NCBI GenBank assembly: GCA_038230035.1
Contig: JBBRNX010000001.1
Span: 186,001 to 250,000 of the forward strand
DNA length: 64,000 nt
DNA from: Gaiella sp038230035
GTDB taxonomy: Bacteria; Actinomycetota; Thermoleophilia; Gaiellales; Gaiellaceae
Direction of reading: 5' to 3'
Below the pieces are notes generated by a model. That model ran no database searches. It saw only the letters and a program-made list of their open reading frames with translations, and was not told the origin of the DNA. The translations under genes were made by a program, and so were the position numbers. Of the stretch, positions 25,396 to 38,414 are shown in pieces. Position 1 is the stretch's first letter. Each line of letters begins with the position of its first letter.

Positions 25396-26114
25396 GGGGC
25401 ACCTTTCTCGATCGGATAACCGGTTTCAATTGGATAACCGGGGCGGCGGCACCACTCGCTGAAAGAGCCAGGGTAGAGGCGGATGTCGTCGCGGCCGGCC
25501 AAAACGGCTCGCTGGACGGCGACCGCCGCGGTGACGCCGGAGCCGCAGTACGCGGCGAGCTCGGACGAGTCGAGCGCCGTCGCAGGGAGCGGCTGCTCGA
25601 AGAACGCGTTGCGAGCACCGGGAATACGACCGGCGACCGGGTCAAGTGGCTCGGCGTCGCCGCGCCACCGTTCGGGCGAGCGCGCGTCGAGCAGGACGAG
25701 CGACAGGTCATCGAGGCGCTCGAGGATCTCCTCCGCCTCGATCGTGTCGTCGAAGCGTTCGCGTGCGACGAACTGCACGGGCTCAACGGCCGTTTCACCG
25801 GTTTCTCGCGGCCCTGCGTACGCGCGGCAGTCGAACGTGCCGGCGGGGTCGTGGCCGAGGTGCCGCAGCAGCCACCAGCAGCGAGCCGCCCAGCCCGTCC
25901 CTTCGTCGTAGGCGAGGACGAACGTGTCGGCGCCGATCCCGGCCCGGCCAAACGCTACGGCAAGTGCAGCGGTGTCAGGGAGCGGATGCCGGCCGCGGCT
26001 CACGTCCGCGATCTCGCCGGTGAGGTCGTTCTCGGGATCGAGGTTCACTGCGCCTGGGAGATGGCCCACCAGGAACATCTCGCGTGGCCGGCAGTCGACG
26101 AGCCTGACGCTCAC
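25392..26114 (-). CDS. Tandem-rhodanese sulfurtransferase
   Basis: 240 residues from GTG 26114, overlapping the thrB stop (GTGA). Two rhodanese domains: the N-terminal one (VRLVDCRPREMFLVGHLPGA) and the C-terminal one, whose active-site loop AAYCGSGVTAAVAV carries the catalytic Cys. This fits thiosulfate or 3-mercaptopyruvate sulfurtransferase. Its place between thrB and ilvD is unusual, and a sulfur-carrier role in methionine or cysteine synthesis is only a thought. The last 12 residues are an exact-length duplication (GYPIET GYPIEK) of an 18-bp unit at 25404-25439. Confidence 0.85.
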   Translation of the reverse strand: MSVRLVDCRPREMFLVGHLPGAVNLDPENDLTGEIADVSRGRHPLPDTAALAVAFGRAGIGADTFVLAYDEGTGWAARCWWLLRHLGHDPAGTFDCRAYAGPRETGETAVEPVQFVARERFDDTIEAEEILERLDDLSLVLLDARSPERWRGDAEPLDPVAGRIPGARNAFFEQPLPATALDSSELAAYCGSGVTAAVAVQRAVLAGRDDIRLYPGSFSEWCRRPGYPIETGYPIEKGAP

Positions 26115-26923
26115 AGCGCTCCGCGTTGCGCGACCGAGAGCGGGAGCACGCGATGGTCGGGGTAGCGCTCCGTGAGCACGTCCGCGCAGAGCGTCTGGTC
26201 GCGGGCCCAGACGACAACGGTCGGTCCGGAGCCGGAGAGTGTCGCGCCGGCGGCACCCGCGGGCATCTCGGCGCGGATCTCGGTTAACAGCTGTGACGGT
26301 CGGTACGGCTCGTGCAACCGGTCGGAGAGCGCCGAGGCGAGCCATTCGGCGCTACCTGCGGCGAGTCCCGCGCCGAGAAGTGCCGCGTGCGCGGCGGTGA
26401 AGGCCGCGTCCTCGTGGGAGACCGTGGCAGGCAGCGCTCCGCGCGCTGCCTTTGTGGCGACCCGCGTCTCCGGGATGACCGCGATCGGTTGCAGAGGCAG
26501 CGTCTGTGCGACCTTCGCGATTCGGCCGCGCCACGTGATGCACGCTCCTCCGGCGAGTGCGGCGCCGAGGTTGTCCTCGTGGCTTTCGAGCACGTGGCCG
26601 AGAGCGAGGAGCTCGGCCGCAGGTCGCCCGGAGCCGGCCGCGACCAGGCCGAGAGCGATCGCAGCCGCGCTCGACCCGAGGCCGCGTTCGAGTGGGATCC
26701 GGTTGAGGAAACGGAAGTGCTTCCCGGTGGTCGGCGCCAAGAGCGCGTACGCCTTGAGCGCGAGATTCGTGTCGTCCTCGGGCAGTTCACCGGCGCCCTC
26801 ACCTTCGACGACGACGCCTGCGCCGTTGCTGACCTCGAGCTCGTTCCAGAGATCGAGCGCGACCGCGGCGCAGTCGAAGCCGGGACCGAGGTTCGCCGAG
26901 GTCGCCGGCGCGCGGACCTTCAT
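26111..26923 (-). CDS. thrB: Homoserine kinase
   Basis: 270 residues, GHMP kinase fold. Phosphorylates homoserine to O-phosphohomoserine. Motifs: APATSANLGPGFDCAAVALD at the start, the ATP loop PLERGLGSSAAAIALG, and GATLSGSGPTVVVWA near the end. ATG overlaps the thrC stop (26920). Product is the shared substrate of both threonine synthase paralogues in the window. Confidence 0.95.
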   Translation of the reverse strand: MKVRAPATSANLGPGFDCAAVALDLWNELEVSNGAGVVVEGEGAGELPEDDTNLALKAYALLAPTTGKHFRFLNRIPLERGLGSSAAAIALGLVAAGSGRPAAELLALGHVLESHEDNLGAALAGGACITWRGRIAKVAQTLPLQPIAVIPETRVATKAARGALPATVSHEDAAFTAAHAALLGAGLAAGSAEWLASALSDRLHEPYRPSQLLTEIRAEMPAGAAGATLSGSGPTVVVWARDQTLCADVLTERYPDHRVLPLSVAQRGAL

Positions 26924-27903
26924 CGCGTCGCCTGGAGGATCGCGTCGGGATCGGCCGCGACACGTAAAGGCGGCGGCGCGTGGGTCTCGGCACTCGTCGG
27001 GTCCTTGAGCCCGTGGCCCGTGATGACAGCGACGACGGTCTCCCCGGCGGCAGGTCGAGCATGCGCGAGCGCCGCGAGACCCGCCGCGGACGACGGTTCG
27101 CAGAAGAGGCCCTCCGTTCTCGCCAGATCGGCCCAGGCGGCGAGGATCTCGTCGTCGGCGAGCGTCACGAGCCCACCGTGCGTGTCAGCGACCGCCGCAG
27201 TGGCGGTCGCTGCGTGGACCGGCTCGGCGATCCGGATCGCAGTCGCGATCGTGTGTGAACGATCTGCGGACTGGGCTGCGACGAGACGCGACGGCGTCCC
27301 ACCGAGCTCTGCAAACCCCTGCGCATATGCGGTCGTGTTGCCGCCACCGCCGTACGGGAGATAGATCGCGTCGGGCACGCGCCCCAACTCCTCGACGATC
27401 TCGAATACGGCGGTCTTCTGCCCTTCGCGCCGGTACGGGTTGATCGAGTTGACGAGCGCGTGGGAGCCGCGCGAGGCCAGTTCGCGCGCGGCTGCGAGCG
27501 CCTCGTCGAAGCTGCCGGCGACTTCCATCACGAGCGCGCCGTACATCCGCGACTGCGCGACCTTTCCGGATGCCACCGTCCCCTGAGGTAGGAGCACGAT
27601 CGCCGAGATACCGGCGCGGGCCGCGTACGCGGCGGCTGACGAAGCGGTGTTTCCTGTCGAAGCGACGATCACCGCCTCGGCGCCCTCCTCGACGGCTTTC
27701 GAGACGGCTACGGTCATGCCGCGGTCCTTGTAGCTGCCCGTCGGGTTCGACGCCTCCCATTTCAACCACAGGTCGATCCCGTAGCGCTCCGAAAGCCGAG
27801 GCGCGTTCAGCAACGGGGTCGAGCCTTCGCCGAGCGAGATCACAGGCGTCGAGCTACTGACCGGCAAGCGGTCGCGATACCTATCGATCAGCGTCACGGT
27901 CAC
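26920..27903 (-). CDS. thrC: Threonine synthase
   Basis: 327 residues, short actinobacterial type without zinc ribbon. PLP lysine in NPTGSYKDRGMTVAV, serine/threonine loop ASTGNTASSAAAYAARAG, phosphate loop PYGGGGNTTAYAQG, and CEPSSAAGLAAL. Converts O-phosphohomoserine to threonine. It stands between hom and thrB as in the classic hom-thrC-thrB operon, so this is the likely main threonine synthase. GTG start at 27903, 37 bp after hom. Confidence 0.94.
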   Translation of the reverse strand: MTVTLIDRYRDRLPVSSSTPVISLGEGSTPLLNAPRLSERYGIDLWLKWEASNPTGSYKDRGMTVAVSKAVEEGAEAVIVASTGNTASSAAAYAARAGISAIVLLPQGTVASGKVAQSRMYGALVMEVAGSFDEALAAARELASRGSHALVNSINPYRREGQKTAVFEIVEELGRVPDAIYLPYGGGGNTTAYAQGFAELGGTPSRLVAAQSADRSHTIATAIRIAEPVHAATATAAVADTHGGLVTLADDEILAAWADLARTEGLFCEPSSAAGLAALAHARPAAGETVVAVITGHGLKDPTSAETHAPPPLRVAADPDAILQATR

Positions 27904-27939
27904 GGTTTCCTAGCGATTCTCGCAGAGCGAGAATCGCAG

Positions 27940-29247
27940 TTAAGCCCAGCCGAGCTCTTCGACGCCGCGATCGGACACGACCGGGAGAGCTCGTGCGTCA
28001 CCGCGCGACTCCGGTAGCCCGCCGATTGCAGCGAGCGCAGCGGCGACCTGCCCGGCGGGCGTCTCGTGGGTGACCACGTGGAGGACGGCGTGTTCGTCGC
28101 CGGGTTGCTGGACGAGACGGGCAACCGACACATTGGCCGCCGCTAGCTCGTGGGCGATCCGGGCGAGGACGCCCGCCTTGTCTTCGACCTCGAGACGGAG
28201 GTAGTACGGCGACGGCAGCTCACCTGCCGGCAGCTGTTCGAGAGTGCGCCAGACCGGGTCACTCTGGAGGAAGCCGGTGCCGGTCGTGCCGACGACGGAG
28301 ACCATGTCTGCGACGACGGCAGACGCCGTCTCGATGCCGCCCGCGCCAGGCCCTTCGAGCGTGATCTCGCGGATCGCATCGCCTTGCAGCATCACCGCGT
28401 TGAACGCTCCGTCGACTGCGGCGAGCGGGTGGCGCTCGTCGACGAACGCCGGCCCGACGCGGACGTCGACTCGACCGTCCAGCAGTGTCGCTCGCCCGAT
28501 CAGCTTCACCCGCATGTCGAGCGCGCGGGCCGCCGTGACGAGATCGCCCGTGACACCACGGATTCCCTCGGCCGAAACCGCGTCGAGCGGCACGCGCGAC
28601 CCGAACGCGACCGTGGCGAGGATGGCCATCTTGGCCGCCGCGTCAATGCCCTCGACGTCGTCGGTCGGATCGGCTTCCGCGTAACCCAGTCGTTGTGCCT
28701 CTGCGAGCGCCTCCGCGTAGCTACGGCCGGCCTCCATCTCGCTGAGGATGAAGTTCGTGGTGCCGTTGACGATCCCGAGCACGCGATGAACGTTGGTCAC
28801 GACGAGCGACTCGCGCAGCACCTTGATCACGGGAATCGCCGCGCAGACGGACGCCTCGAAGCGGAGCTGGACGCCACCAGCTGCCGCCGCCTCGAACAGC
28901 TCCGCGCCACGTCGTGCGACGAGCTGCTTGTTTGCGGTGACGACGGGCCTGCCGGCGCGCAGCAACTCGAGGACGTACGAGCCTGCCGGCTCGACACCGC
29001 CCATCACCTCGGCGACGACTGCGATCGACGGGTCGTCGCGGATCGCGGCGAAGTCGTCCGTGAGCACACCGTCTGCCGCGTCGAAACCGCGCTCCTCCGT
29101 CGTGTCGCGCACGAGCGCGCGGGTGACGCGGAGGCGATGCCCGGTCGAGCGCTCGATCTCGTCGGCACTTTCCTCGAGCAGACGATGGACGGCCGCTCCG
29201 ACAGTGCCGTAGCCGAGCAGTGCTACGGGAACGTCGACCGAGGACAC
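27940..29247 (-). CDS. hom: Homoserine dehydrogenase
   Basis: 435 residues from GTG 29247. N-terminal nucleotide-binding domain (VALLGYGTVGAAVHRLL), TANKQLVARRG, catalytic domain with GIVNGTTNFILSEME and EADPTDDVEGIDAAAKMAIL, and a C-terminal ACT domain (about 345-420; EVEDKAGVLARIAHELAAA) that probably senses threonine. Reduces aspartate semialdehyde to homoserine. Five bases separate it from ilvC, so it is probably co-transcribed. No aspartokinase lies in the window. Confidence 0.95.
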   Translation of the reverse strand: MSSVDVPVALLGYGTVGAAVHRLLEESADEIERSTGHRLRVTRALVRDTTEERGFDAADGVLTDDFAAIRDDPSIAVVAEVMGGVEPAGSYVLELLRAGRPVVTANKQLVARRGAELFEAAAAGGVQLRFEASVCAAIPVIKVLRESLVVTNVHRVLGIVNGTTNFILSEMEAGRSYAEALAEAQRLGYAEADPTDDVEGIDAAAKMAILATVAFGSRVPLDAVSAEGIRGVTGDLVTAARALDMRVKLIGRATLLDGRVDVRVGPAFVDERHPLAAVDGAFNAVMLQGDAIREITLEGPGAGGIETASAVVADMVSVVGTTGTGFLQSDPVWRTLEQLPAGELPSPYYLRLEVEDKAGVLARIAHELAAANVSVARLVQQPGDEHAVLHVVTHETPAGQVAAALAAIGGLPESRGDARALPVVSDRGVEELGWA

Positions 29248-29252
29248 GTGAC

Positions 29253-30245
29253 CTACCTCTCCGCGCCGGTGGTGCGATGCATGAGGGAGCGCAGCTCCTT
29301 GCCGACGGTCTCGAGCTGGCTCGTGGCGGCCTCGGCCCGCATCGTCTTCAACCGAGTTTCGCCCGCATCCATGTCGGCGACCCATTCACGAGCGAACGCG
29401 CCGGACTGGATGTCGGTGAGGATGCTCCGCATCTCGTCGCGCACGCGTCCGTCGATCACCCGCGGGCCGCTCACGTAGTCGCCGAACTCGGCCGTATCGG
29501 AAACGACCGAGCGCATGTGCGCCAGGCCACCTTCGTAGATCAGATCGACGATCAGCTTCACCTCGTGCAGGCACTCGTAGTACGCGCACTCCGGCTGGTA
29601 GCCGGCCGCCACGAGCGTCTCGAAGCCCGCCCGGATCAGCTCGGCCGTGCCGCCGCAGAGGACAGCCTGCTCGCCGAAGAGGTCGGTTTCCGTCTCCTCC
29701 CGGAACGTCGTCTCGAGGATGCCTGCACGCGCTGCCCCGATTCCTACCGCGTAGGCAAGAGCCAGGTCGCGCGCTCGGCCGCTCGGATCCTGCTCGACGG
29801 CGATCAGCGCCGGCGTGCCGTAACCCTCCGTGAAAAGGCGTCGCACAACGTCGCCAGGCCCCTTCGGCGCGACCATGATCACATCATGGTTCTCGCTCGG
29901 GCGGACGCGCTCGTACAGGATGTTGAAGCCGTGTGCGAAGAGGACGGCGGCGTCAGGCTCGAGGTTCGGCGCGACGTCTCGGTCGTAGACCTCGGGCTGC
30001 ACCTGATCGGGGATGAGAATCGCGACCAGCTGTGCGCCTCGGACGGCATCGGCGACTGGCGCCACCGCGAGACCGGCGGCTTCTACTTTGGGCCAGGAGG
30101 CGCCACCTTCGCGCAGCCCGACGACGACGTCGACCCCGGAGTCGCGCAGGTTGAGGGCGTGCGCGTGCCCCTGTGCGCCGTAGCCGATCACGGCGACCTT
30201 GCCGGAGAGCAGGCTCAGGTCGCCGTCGCGAAGGATGGTTGCCAT
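29253..30245 (-). CDS. ilvC: Ketol-acid reductoisomerase, class I
   Basis: 330 residues, class I length. NADPH-binding VAVIGYGAQGHAHALNLRDSG, then MVAPKGPGDVVRR, and the knotted C-terminal domain with ETDLFGEQAVLCGG and EVKLIVDLIYEGG. Isomerises and reduces acetolactate and acetohydroxybutyrate. AGGAAGGA ribosome site upstream of ATG 30245. Part of ilvB-ilvN-ilvC. Confidence 0.96.
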   Translation of the reverse strand: MATILRDGDLSLLSGKVAVIGYGAQGHAHALNLRDSGVDVVVGLREGGASWPKVEAAGLAVAPVADAVRGAQLVAILIPDQVQPEVYDRDVAPNLEPDAAVLFAHGFNILYERVRPSENHDVIMVAPKGPGDVVRRLFTEGYGTPALIAVEQDPSGRARDLALAYAVGIGAARAGILETTFREETETDLFGEQAVLCGGTAELIRAGFETLVAAGYQPECAYYECLHEVKLIVDLIYEGGLAHMRSVVSDTAEFGDYVSGPRVIDGRVRDEMRSILTDIQSGAFAREWVADMDAGETRLKTMRAEAATSQLETVGKELRSLMHRTTGAER

Positions 30246-30263
30246 GCGGTTCGGTTCCTTCCT

Positions 30264-30776
30264 CTAGTTGATTGCGGAGAGCCGGCGTGACGTGCGGCGT
30301 GTTGAAGGCCGTGACATACCGATCCGGCCGGTGCGGATGAGCTCCTGGATGCCGTGCGGCCGGGCGAGCTCCTGGAACGAGTCGAGCTCCTCAGGTGTCC
30401 CGGTCAGCTCGAAGACGATCGCCTCCTGGCCGAGATCGATCGCCCTGCCGCCAAGCGCTGCCGCGGTGGCGACGAGCTCGGCACGCCGATCGGCGGCTGC
30501 AGCGACCTTGAGCAGCAGCAGCTCACGCTCCACTGCTTCTCCTGGGACGAGCTCAGTCACGCGCAGCACATTGACGAGCTTGTGGATCTGCTTCTCGATC
30601 TGCTCGAGCGAGTGCTGTTCGCAGTCGACGCGCAAGGTGATGCACGAGACGCCCGAACGTTCTGTCGGGCCGACGGCGAGCGAGTCGATATTGAAGCCGC
30701 GGCGGGCGAACATCGTCGAGATCCGCGCGAGCGCGCCTGGCTTGTCCTCCACCTGAACCGAGATCGTGTGCTTCAT
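30264..30776 (-). CDS. ilvN: Acetolactate synthase small regulatory subunit
   Basis: 170 residues. N-terminal ACT domain (about 3-75; VEDKPGALARISTMFARRGFN) that binds valine in this family, and a C-terminal ALS_ss domain. Regulates and activates IlvB. Starts 10 bp after the ilvB stop. C-terminal tail is Arg/Ser-rich. Confidence 0.95.
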   Translation of the reverse strand: MKHTISVQVEDKPGALARISTMFARRGFNIDSLAVGPTERSGVSCITLRVDCEQHSLEQIEKQIHKLVNVLRVTELVPGEAVERELLLLKVAAAADRRAELVATAAALGGRAIDLGQEAIVFELTGTPEELDSFQELARPHGIQELIRTGRIGMSRPSTRRTSRRLSAIN

Positions 30777-30786
30777 GCTGTCATTC

Positions 30787-32511
30787 CTACTTGGCCTCGA
30801 CTGACTCGCCGTACTCGACCATGTCGAGCGCGGCGGCGCCTGCGGGGATCATCGGGAAGCACTGTTCCGACTGGGCGACGCGACAGTCGACAACTGCGGT
30901 GCGGCCGCAGGCGAGCGCCTCCTCGAGCGCCGGCCCGAGCTCGTCCTCCGACTCGACTGTCAACCCGAGTGCTCCATAGGCCTGGGCGAGCATGGCGTAG
31001 TCGGGCACCTGATGCGTGAGGTGCACCTGCGAGCGCCGTTCCGCGAAGAACATGTCCTGCCACTGCTGCACCATGCCGAGGTAGCCGTTGTTGACGACGA
31101 CGACGACGATCGGGAGGTTCTCGAGCACGGCGGTCGCGAGCTCCTGCTGCGTCATCTGGAAGCAGCCGTCGCCGTCGACGCAGACGACGGTCGCCTCCGG
31201 CCGTGCAGCCTTCGCGCCTATCGCGGCAGGGATCCCGTAGCCCATCGTCCCGAGCCCACCTGATGTGATGAACGTCCGTGGCCGCTCGCTGACGATGTAC
31301 TGCATCGCCCACATCTGGTGCTGGCCGACGCCGGTCGTGAAGATCGTGTCGTCGCCGGCGGTGAGCGCCTGCAGCTTCTCGATCACCGTCTGCGGCTTGA
31401 GCTCGTCGCTCCGGTCGTAGCGGAGCGGGAACTCCCCGCGCCACTCGACGATCTTTCGCAGCCAGGCTTCGGGCGCGGGGACGCCGTCAGCGCGGTGCTG
31501 CTCGATTTCGCTCGCGAGCTCTGTAAGTGCTTTCTTCAGCGGGCCGACGACGGGCACGTCGGCCGTGCGGAGCTTTCCGATCTCGGCCGGGTCGATGTCG
31601 AGGTGAACGACCGTGGCGCCGGGAGCGAACGCCGCGAGCTTCCCGGTGACGCGGTCGTCGAAGCGCGCGCCGATCGCGACGAGCACGTCGCAGGTGTTCA
31701 TCGCCAGGTTCGACCACTTCGGCCCGTGCATGCCGGGCCAGCCGAAATGCAGCTCGTGGCTCTCAGGGAATGCCCCTTTGGCCATCAGCGTCGTGATCAC
31801 CGGCAGCCGGCCGACCTCTGCGAGGTGAAGTAGCTCCTCACAGGCGTCGCCGTTGAGCGTGCCGCCGCCGACGTAGAGGACGGGCTTCTCAGCCAGCGCG
31901 ACGACTCGTGCGGCTTCGCGGATCTGCAGTGGGTGGACCTTGCTCGGCGGGCGCCAGCCGGGAAGGTCGACCTCGTCCGGATACGAGAACTCGAGCTCTG
32001 CCTCCTGGATGTCGCGCGGGATGTCGACCAACACAGGCCCGCTGCGGCCCGTCGTCGCGATATGGAACGCCGCCTTGAGAACGGCCGGGATCTCCTTCAC
32101 GTCCTGCACGAGCCACGAGTGCTTGACGATCGGCATCGTGATGCCCGTGATGTCGCACTCCTGGAAGGCGTCCGTTCCGATCAGCGTCGAGCGCACCTGA
32201 CCGGTGATGCAGACGAGCGGCGTCGAGTCCATCCAGGCATCGGCGATCGGTGTCACGAGATTCGTCGCTCCCGGCCCGGATGTGGCAAGGGCGACGCCCG
32301 GCCGGCCCGAGGCTCGCGCGTATCCCTCGGCCATGTGACCGGCGCCCTGCTCGTGCCGAGCGAGGACGTGGCGGACGGTGGTGCCGCGCGCGATGGCGTC
32401 GTAGAGCGGCAGGATGGCGCCGCCGGGAAGGCCGAACATGACGTCGACGCCTTCCGCTTCGAGCGAGCGGAGGACGGCATCTGCTCCGGTCATCCTGGTG
32501 GATTCCGTCAT
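30787..32511 (-). CDS. ilvB: Acetolactate synthase large (catalytic) subunit
   Basis: 574 residues, ThDP- and FAD-dependent. Seen: GADAVLRSLEAEGVDVMFGLPGG-type start, catalytic Glu in HEQGAGHMAEGYA, FAD region, and the ThDP motif from GDGCFQMTQQELATAVLENL to VVNNGYLGM. Condenses pyruvate to acetolactate, the first common step of valine/leucine and isoleucine synthesis. GGAGG lies just before ATG 32511. A 175-bp leader with a leader peptide precedes it. Confidence 0.96.
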   Translation of the reverse strand: MTESTRMTGADAVLRSLEAEGVDVMFGLPGGAILPLYDAIARGTTVRHVLARHEQGAGHMAEGYARASGRPGVALATSGPGATNLVTPIADAWMDSTPLVCITGQVRSTLIGTDAFQECDITGITMPIVKHSWLVQDVKEIPAVLKAAFHIATTGRSGPVLVDIPRDIQEAELEFSYPDEVDLPGWRPPSKVHPLQIREAARVVALAEKPVLYVGGGTLNGDACEELLHLAEVGRLPVITTLMAKGAFPESHELHFGWPGMHGPKWSNLAMNTCDVLVAIGARFDDRVTGKLAAFAPGATVVHLDIDPAEIGKLRTADVPVVGPLKKALTELASEIEQHRADGVPAPEAWLRKIVEWRGEFPLRYDRSDELKPQTVIEKLQALTAGDDTIFTTGVGQHQMWAMQYIVSERPRTFITSGGLGTMGYGIPAAIGAKAARPEATVVCVDGDGCFQMTQQELATAVLENLPIVVVVVNNGYLGMVQQWQDMFFAERRSQVHLTHQVPDYAMLAQAYGALGLTVESEDELGPALEEALACGRTAVVDCRVAQSEQCFPMIPAGAAALDMVEYGESVEAK

Positions 32512-32622
32512 GGCTGACCTCCGAGGCTACCTCTGCCGCAGCTCGGGGGAGGTGTCGCTTGTCTCGGTCGTGCTGTCACGTTGCCTCGATCCTCTTCGAT
32601 TGATTCGCGAGTGTGCTGGCCG

Positions 32623-32699
32623 CGCCGACACTTCGGCTGCCGTTCGGTCGGCGTGTGCGCCTCTGTGGCGCGTAGGCGACATCTCCCCTAGACGGGGAG
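32623..32699 (-). promoter_or_regulatory. ilvB attenuator hairpins
   Basis: Three exact hairpins follow one another in the ilvB leader. CTCCCC/GGGGAG (32699-32683) spans the leader-peptide Leu-Pro-Val codons and stop. GCGCC/GGCGC is at 32671-32657. CGCCGAC/GTCGGCG is at 32653-32623. Position relative to the leader peptide fits ribosome-mediated attenuation. No U-tract follows the last stem, so the terminator form is not certain. Confidence 0.6.
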
Positions 32700-32783
32700 A
32701 ATGAGCGTGAGCTCGATGCCGGTGCCGTGTGACGCCGCTACCGAATCGGCAGTGAGGCGTACGGGTACAGGCCGGCAGAGCAT
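32688..32783 (-). CDS. Leader peptide of the ilvB operon (31 aa)
   Basis: Reads MLCRPVPVRLTADSV followed by AASHGTGIELTLILPV and a TAG stop. Seven of the last nine residues before the stop are I, E, L, T, L, I, L, and a final Val makes it rich in exactly the three branched-chain amino acids. ATG at 32783 is seven bases after CACACT (32796-32791), which is 18 bp from TTGACA (32820-32815), so the transcript probably begins at or next to the ATG. In Corynebacterium glutamicum a similar short peptide controls ilvBNC. Too short for ordinary gene finding. Confidence 0.75.
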   Translation of the reverse strand: MLCRPVPVRLTADSVAASHGTGIELTLILPV

Positions 32784-32790
32784 CTAGGCC

Positions 32791-32820
32791 AGTGTGCCCG
32801 CCCGTCGTGCGCTCTGTCAA
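32791..32820 (-). promoter_or_regulatory. Promoter of the ilvB leader
   Basis: TTGACA (-35) at 32820-32815 and CACACT (-10, with the key A2 and T6) at 32796-32791, 18 bp apart. It predicts a transcript start at about 32784, directly before the leader-peptide ATG. Confidence 0.6.
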
Positions 32821-32838
32821 GCAGAAGGAAATTGCGAT

Positions 32839-32862
32839 GGGGACAGGGTCTAGCCTGTCCCC
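32839..32862. repeat. GGGGACAGG palindrome, copy 2
   Basis: Nine-base arms GGGGACAGG/CCTGTCCCC around gtctag, followed by CAGCTCCGT. It matches the thrC-tail copy at 22282 on the other strand, including flanking bases. It lies just upstream of the ilvB promoter, in the intergenic space before gltB. Confidence 0.85.
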
Positions 32863-33085
32863 AGCTCCGTAGTTGGTTGCGACGGGCCGCCTATTGCTTT
32901 ACTCTGCAAAGCCAGATGCACCTCGTGGCCACGAACGGTAAAGCTGCTCCGGCGATTTTCGCCCCGTTCGCGCCGCCGCGTACTCGCTAGCCGGCTTCGT
33001 TCTCCCGCACCGCCGGACTAGCCCACATACAGCGCGGGAGACCGATTCTCCGTTGCTCTCTTCCTCGACCGAGGTGACCGGTGCT
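32863..33085. other. Intergenic region before gltB
   Basis: Between the palindrome and gltB the only structure seen is a small hairpin, GCTTT/AAAGC, near 32897-32913. No clear -10/-35 for gltB, no RNA gene and no convincing short reading frame were found. The gltB frame is open from TTG 33053. Confidence 0.5.
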
Positions 33086-37411
<4,326 letters not shown>

Positions 37412-37421
37412 TATGCGTAAG

Positions 37422-38414
37422 ATGGCTTACGTCTCGATCATCGGCGCCTCCGGCTATACCGGGCAGGAAGTGCTCGACAGGGTGCTTGCGCACCGCGAGC
37501 TCGAGTTGCACGCGGTCGGCTCCGACTCGCTGGCCGGCCAAGACGCGGTGGCACTTGATCCGCGCTTGAACCGGAACGGCGGCCGTCGCGTGCCGCAATT
37601 CATCACCAACGAAGCGGCGCTGGCCTCCGGCGCGGACATCGTTCTCCTCTGCCAGCCGCACGAGGATGCAGCTGCTCTCGTGCCTCCCGCCAAGGGTGTC
37701 GTAATCGACCTCTCGGGGGCGCACCGCCTGACGGATTCGTCCCTCTACGAGCGCTGGTACGGGTTTTCCCATCCCCGCCCTGAGGAGCTCTCCGAGTGGA
37801 GCTATGGCCTGCCCGAGCTTGTCCCGCCCGTTGGCCGCCTCATAGCGAACCCCGGCTGTTACGCAACGGCTGCCTTGCTCGCGCTCGGTCCGTTGAAACA
37901 CGCGATCGACCCTTCCGGCGTCGTCGTCGATGCCAAATCGGGAATGACCGGAGCCGGCCGATCGCTGAAAGCAATCACGCACGCGGGATCGGTTCTCGAG
38001 AACGTCTCTCCCTACAAGGTCGGCTCGCACCAGCATGTGCCCGAGATCGCACAAGCGCTCGGGTTCGCCGTTTCACTGACTCCCCACGTGCTGCCGGTGC
38101 GACGCGGCCTGATCGCCACCTGCTACGTCCGCTCGACCGGCCCCGATCTTCGCGAATTGCTCACCGACTTCTACGCGTCGAGCCACGTCGTCTCGGTGCT
38201 GCCCGATGGCGCTGCTCCCGACCTCTCGCGTGTCCAGAACACGGACACGGCCGAGATCGGGATCTTCGAGGACGCGTTCACGAACCTGACGATCGTCATC
38301 TGTGCGCTCGACAACCTCGGCAAGGGCGCAGCTGGTCAGGCAATCCAGAACGTCAACCTGCTCTTCGGCTTCGCCGAGACGGAAGGCCTGCGGCTCCCCG
38401 GAGTTCTTGTATGA
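37422..38414 (+). CDS. argC: N-acetyl-gamma-glutamyl-phosphate reductase
   Basis: 330 residues from ATG 37422 (ATG 37413 also in frame but inside the -10/operator). NADP-binding SIIGASGYTGQEVL, HRLTDSSLYERWYGF, catalytic Cys in ANPGCYATAALLAL, and the substrate His region SPYKVGSHQHVPEI. Third step of ornithine synthesis. Overlaps argJ by four bases (ATGA). Leaderless expression and ArgR control are inferred from the upstream sequence. Confidence 0.95.
   Translation: MAYVSIIGASGYTGQEVLDRVLAHRELELHAVGSDSLAGQDAVALDPRLNRNGGRRVPQFITNEAALASGADIVLLCQPHEDAAALVPPAKGVVIDLSGAHRLTDSSLYERWYGFSHPRPEELSEWSYGLPELVPPVGRLIANPGCYATAALLALGPLKHAIDPSGVVVDAKSGMTGAGRSLKAITHAGSVLENVSPYKVGSHQHVPEIAQALGFAVSLTPHVLPVRRGLIATCYVRSTGPDLRELLTDFYASSHVVSVLPDGAAPDLSRVQNTDTAEIGIFEDAFTNLTIVICALDNLGKGAAGQAIQNVNLLFGFAETEGLRLPGVLV

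Noticed and set aside
32512..32687. T-box element before ilvB
   Set aside because: No T-box core (AGGGTGGNACCGCG-like) or tRNA-pairing bulge was seen; the leader peptide explains the region better.
33053..33085. gltB start at TTG 33053
   Set aside because: No ribosome site, and it would lengthen the propeptide; GTG 33086 has GAGGTGA at good spacing. It remains possible.
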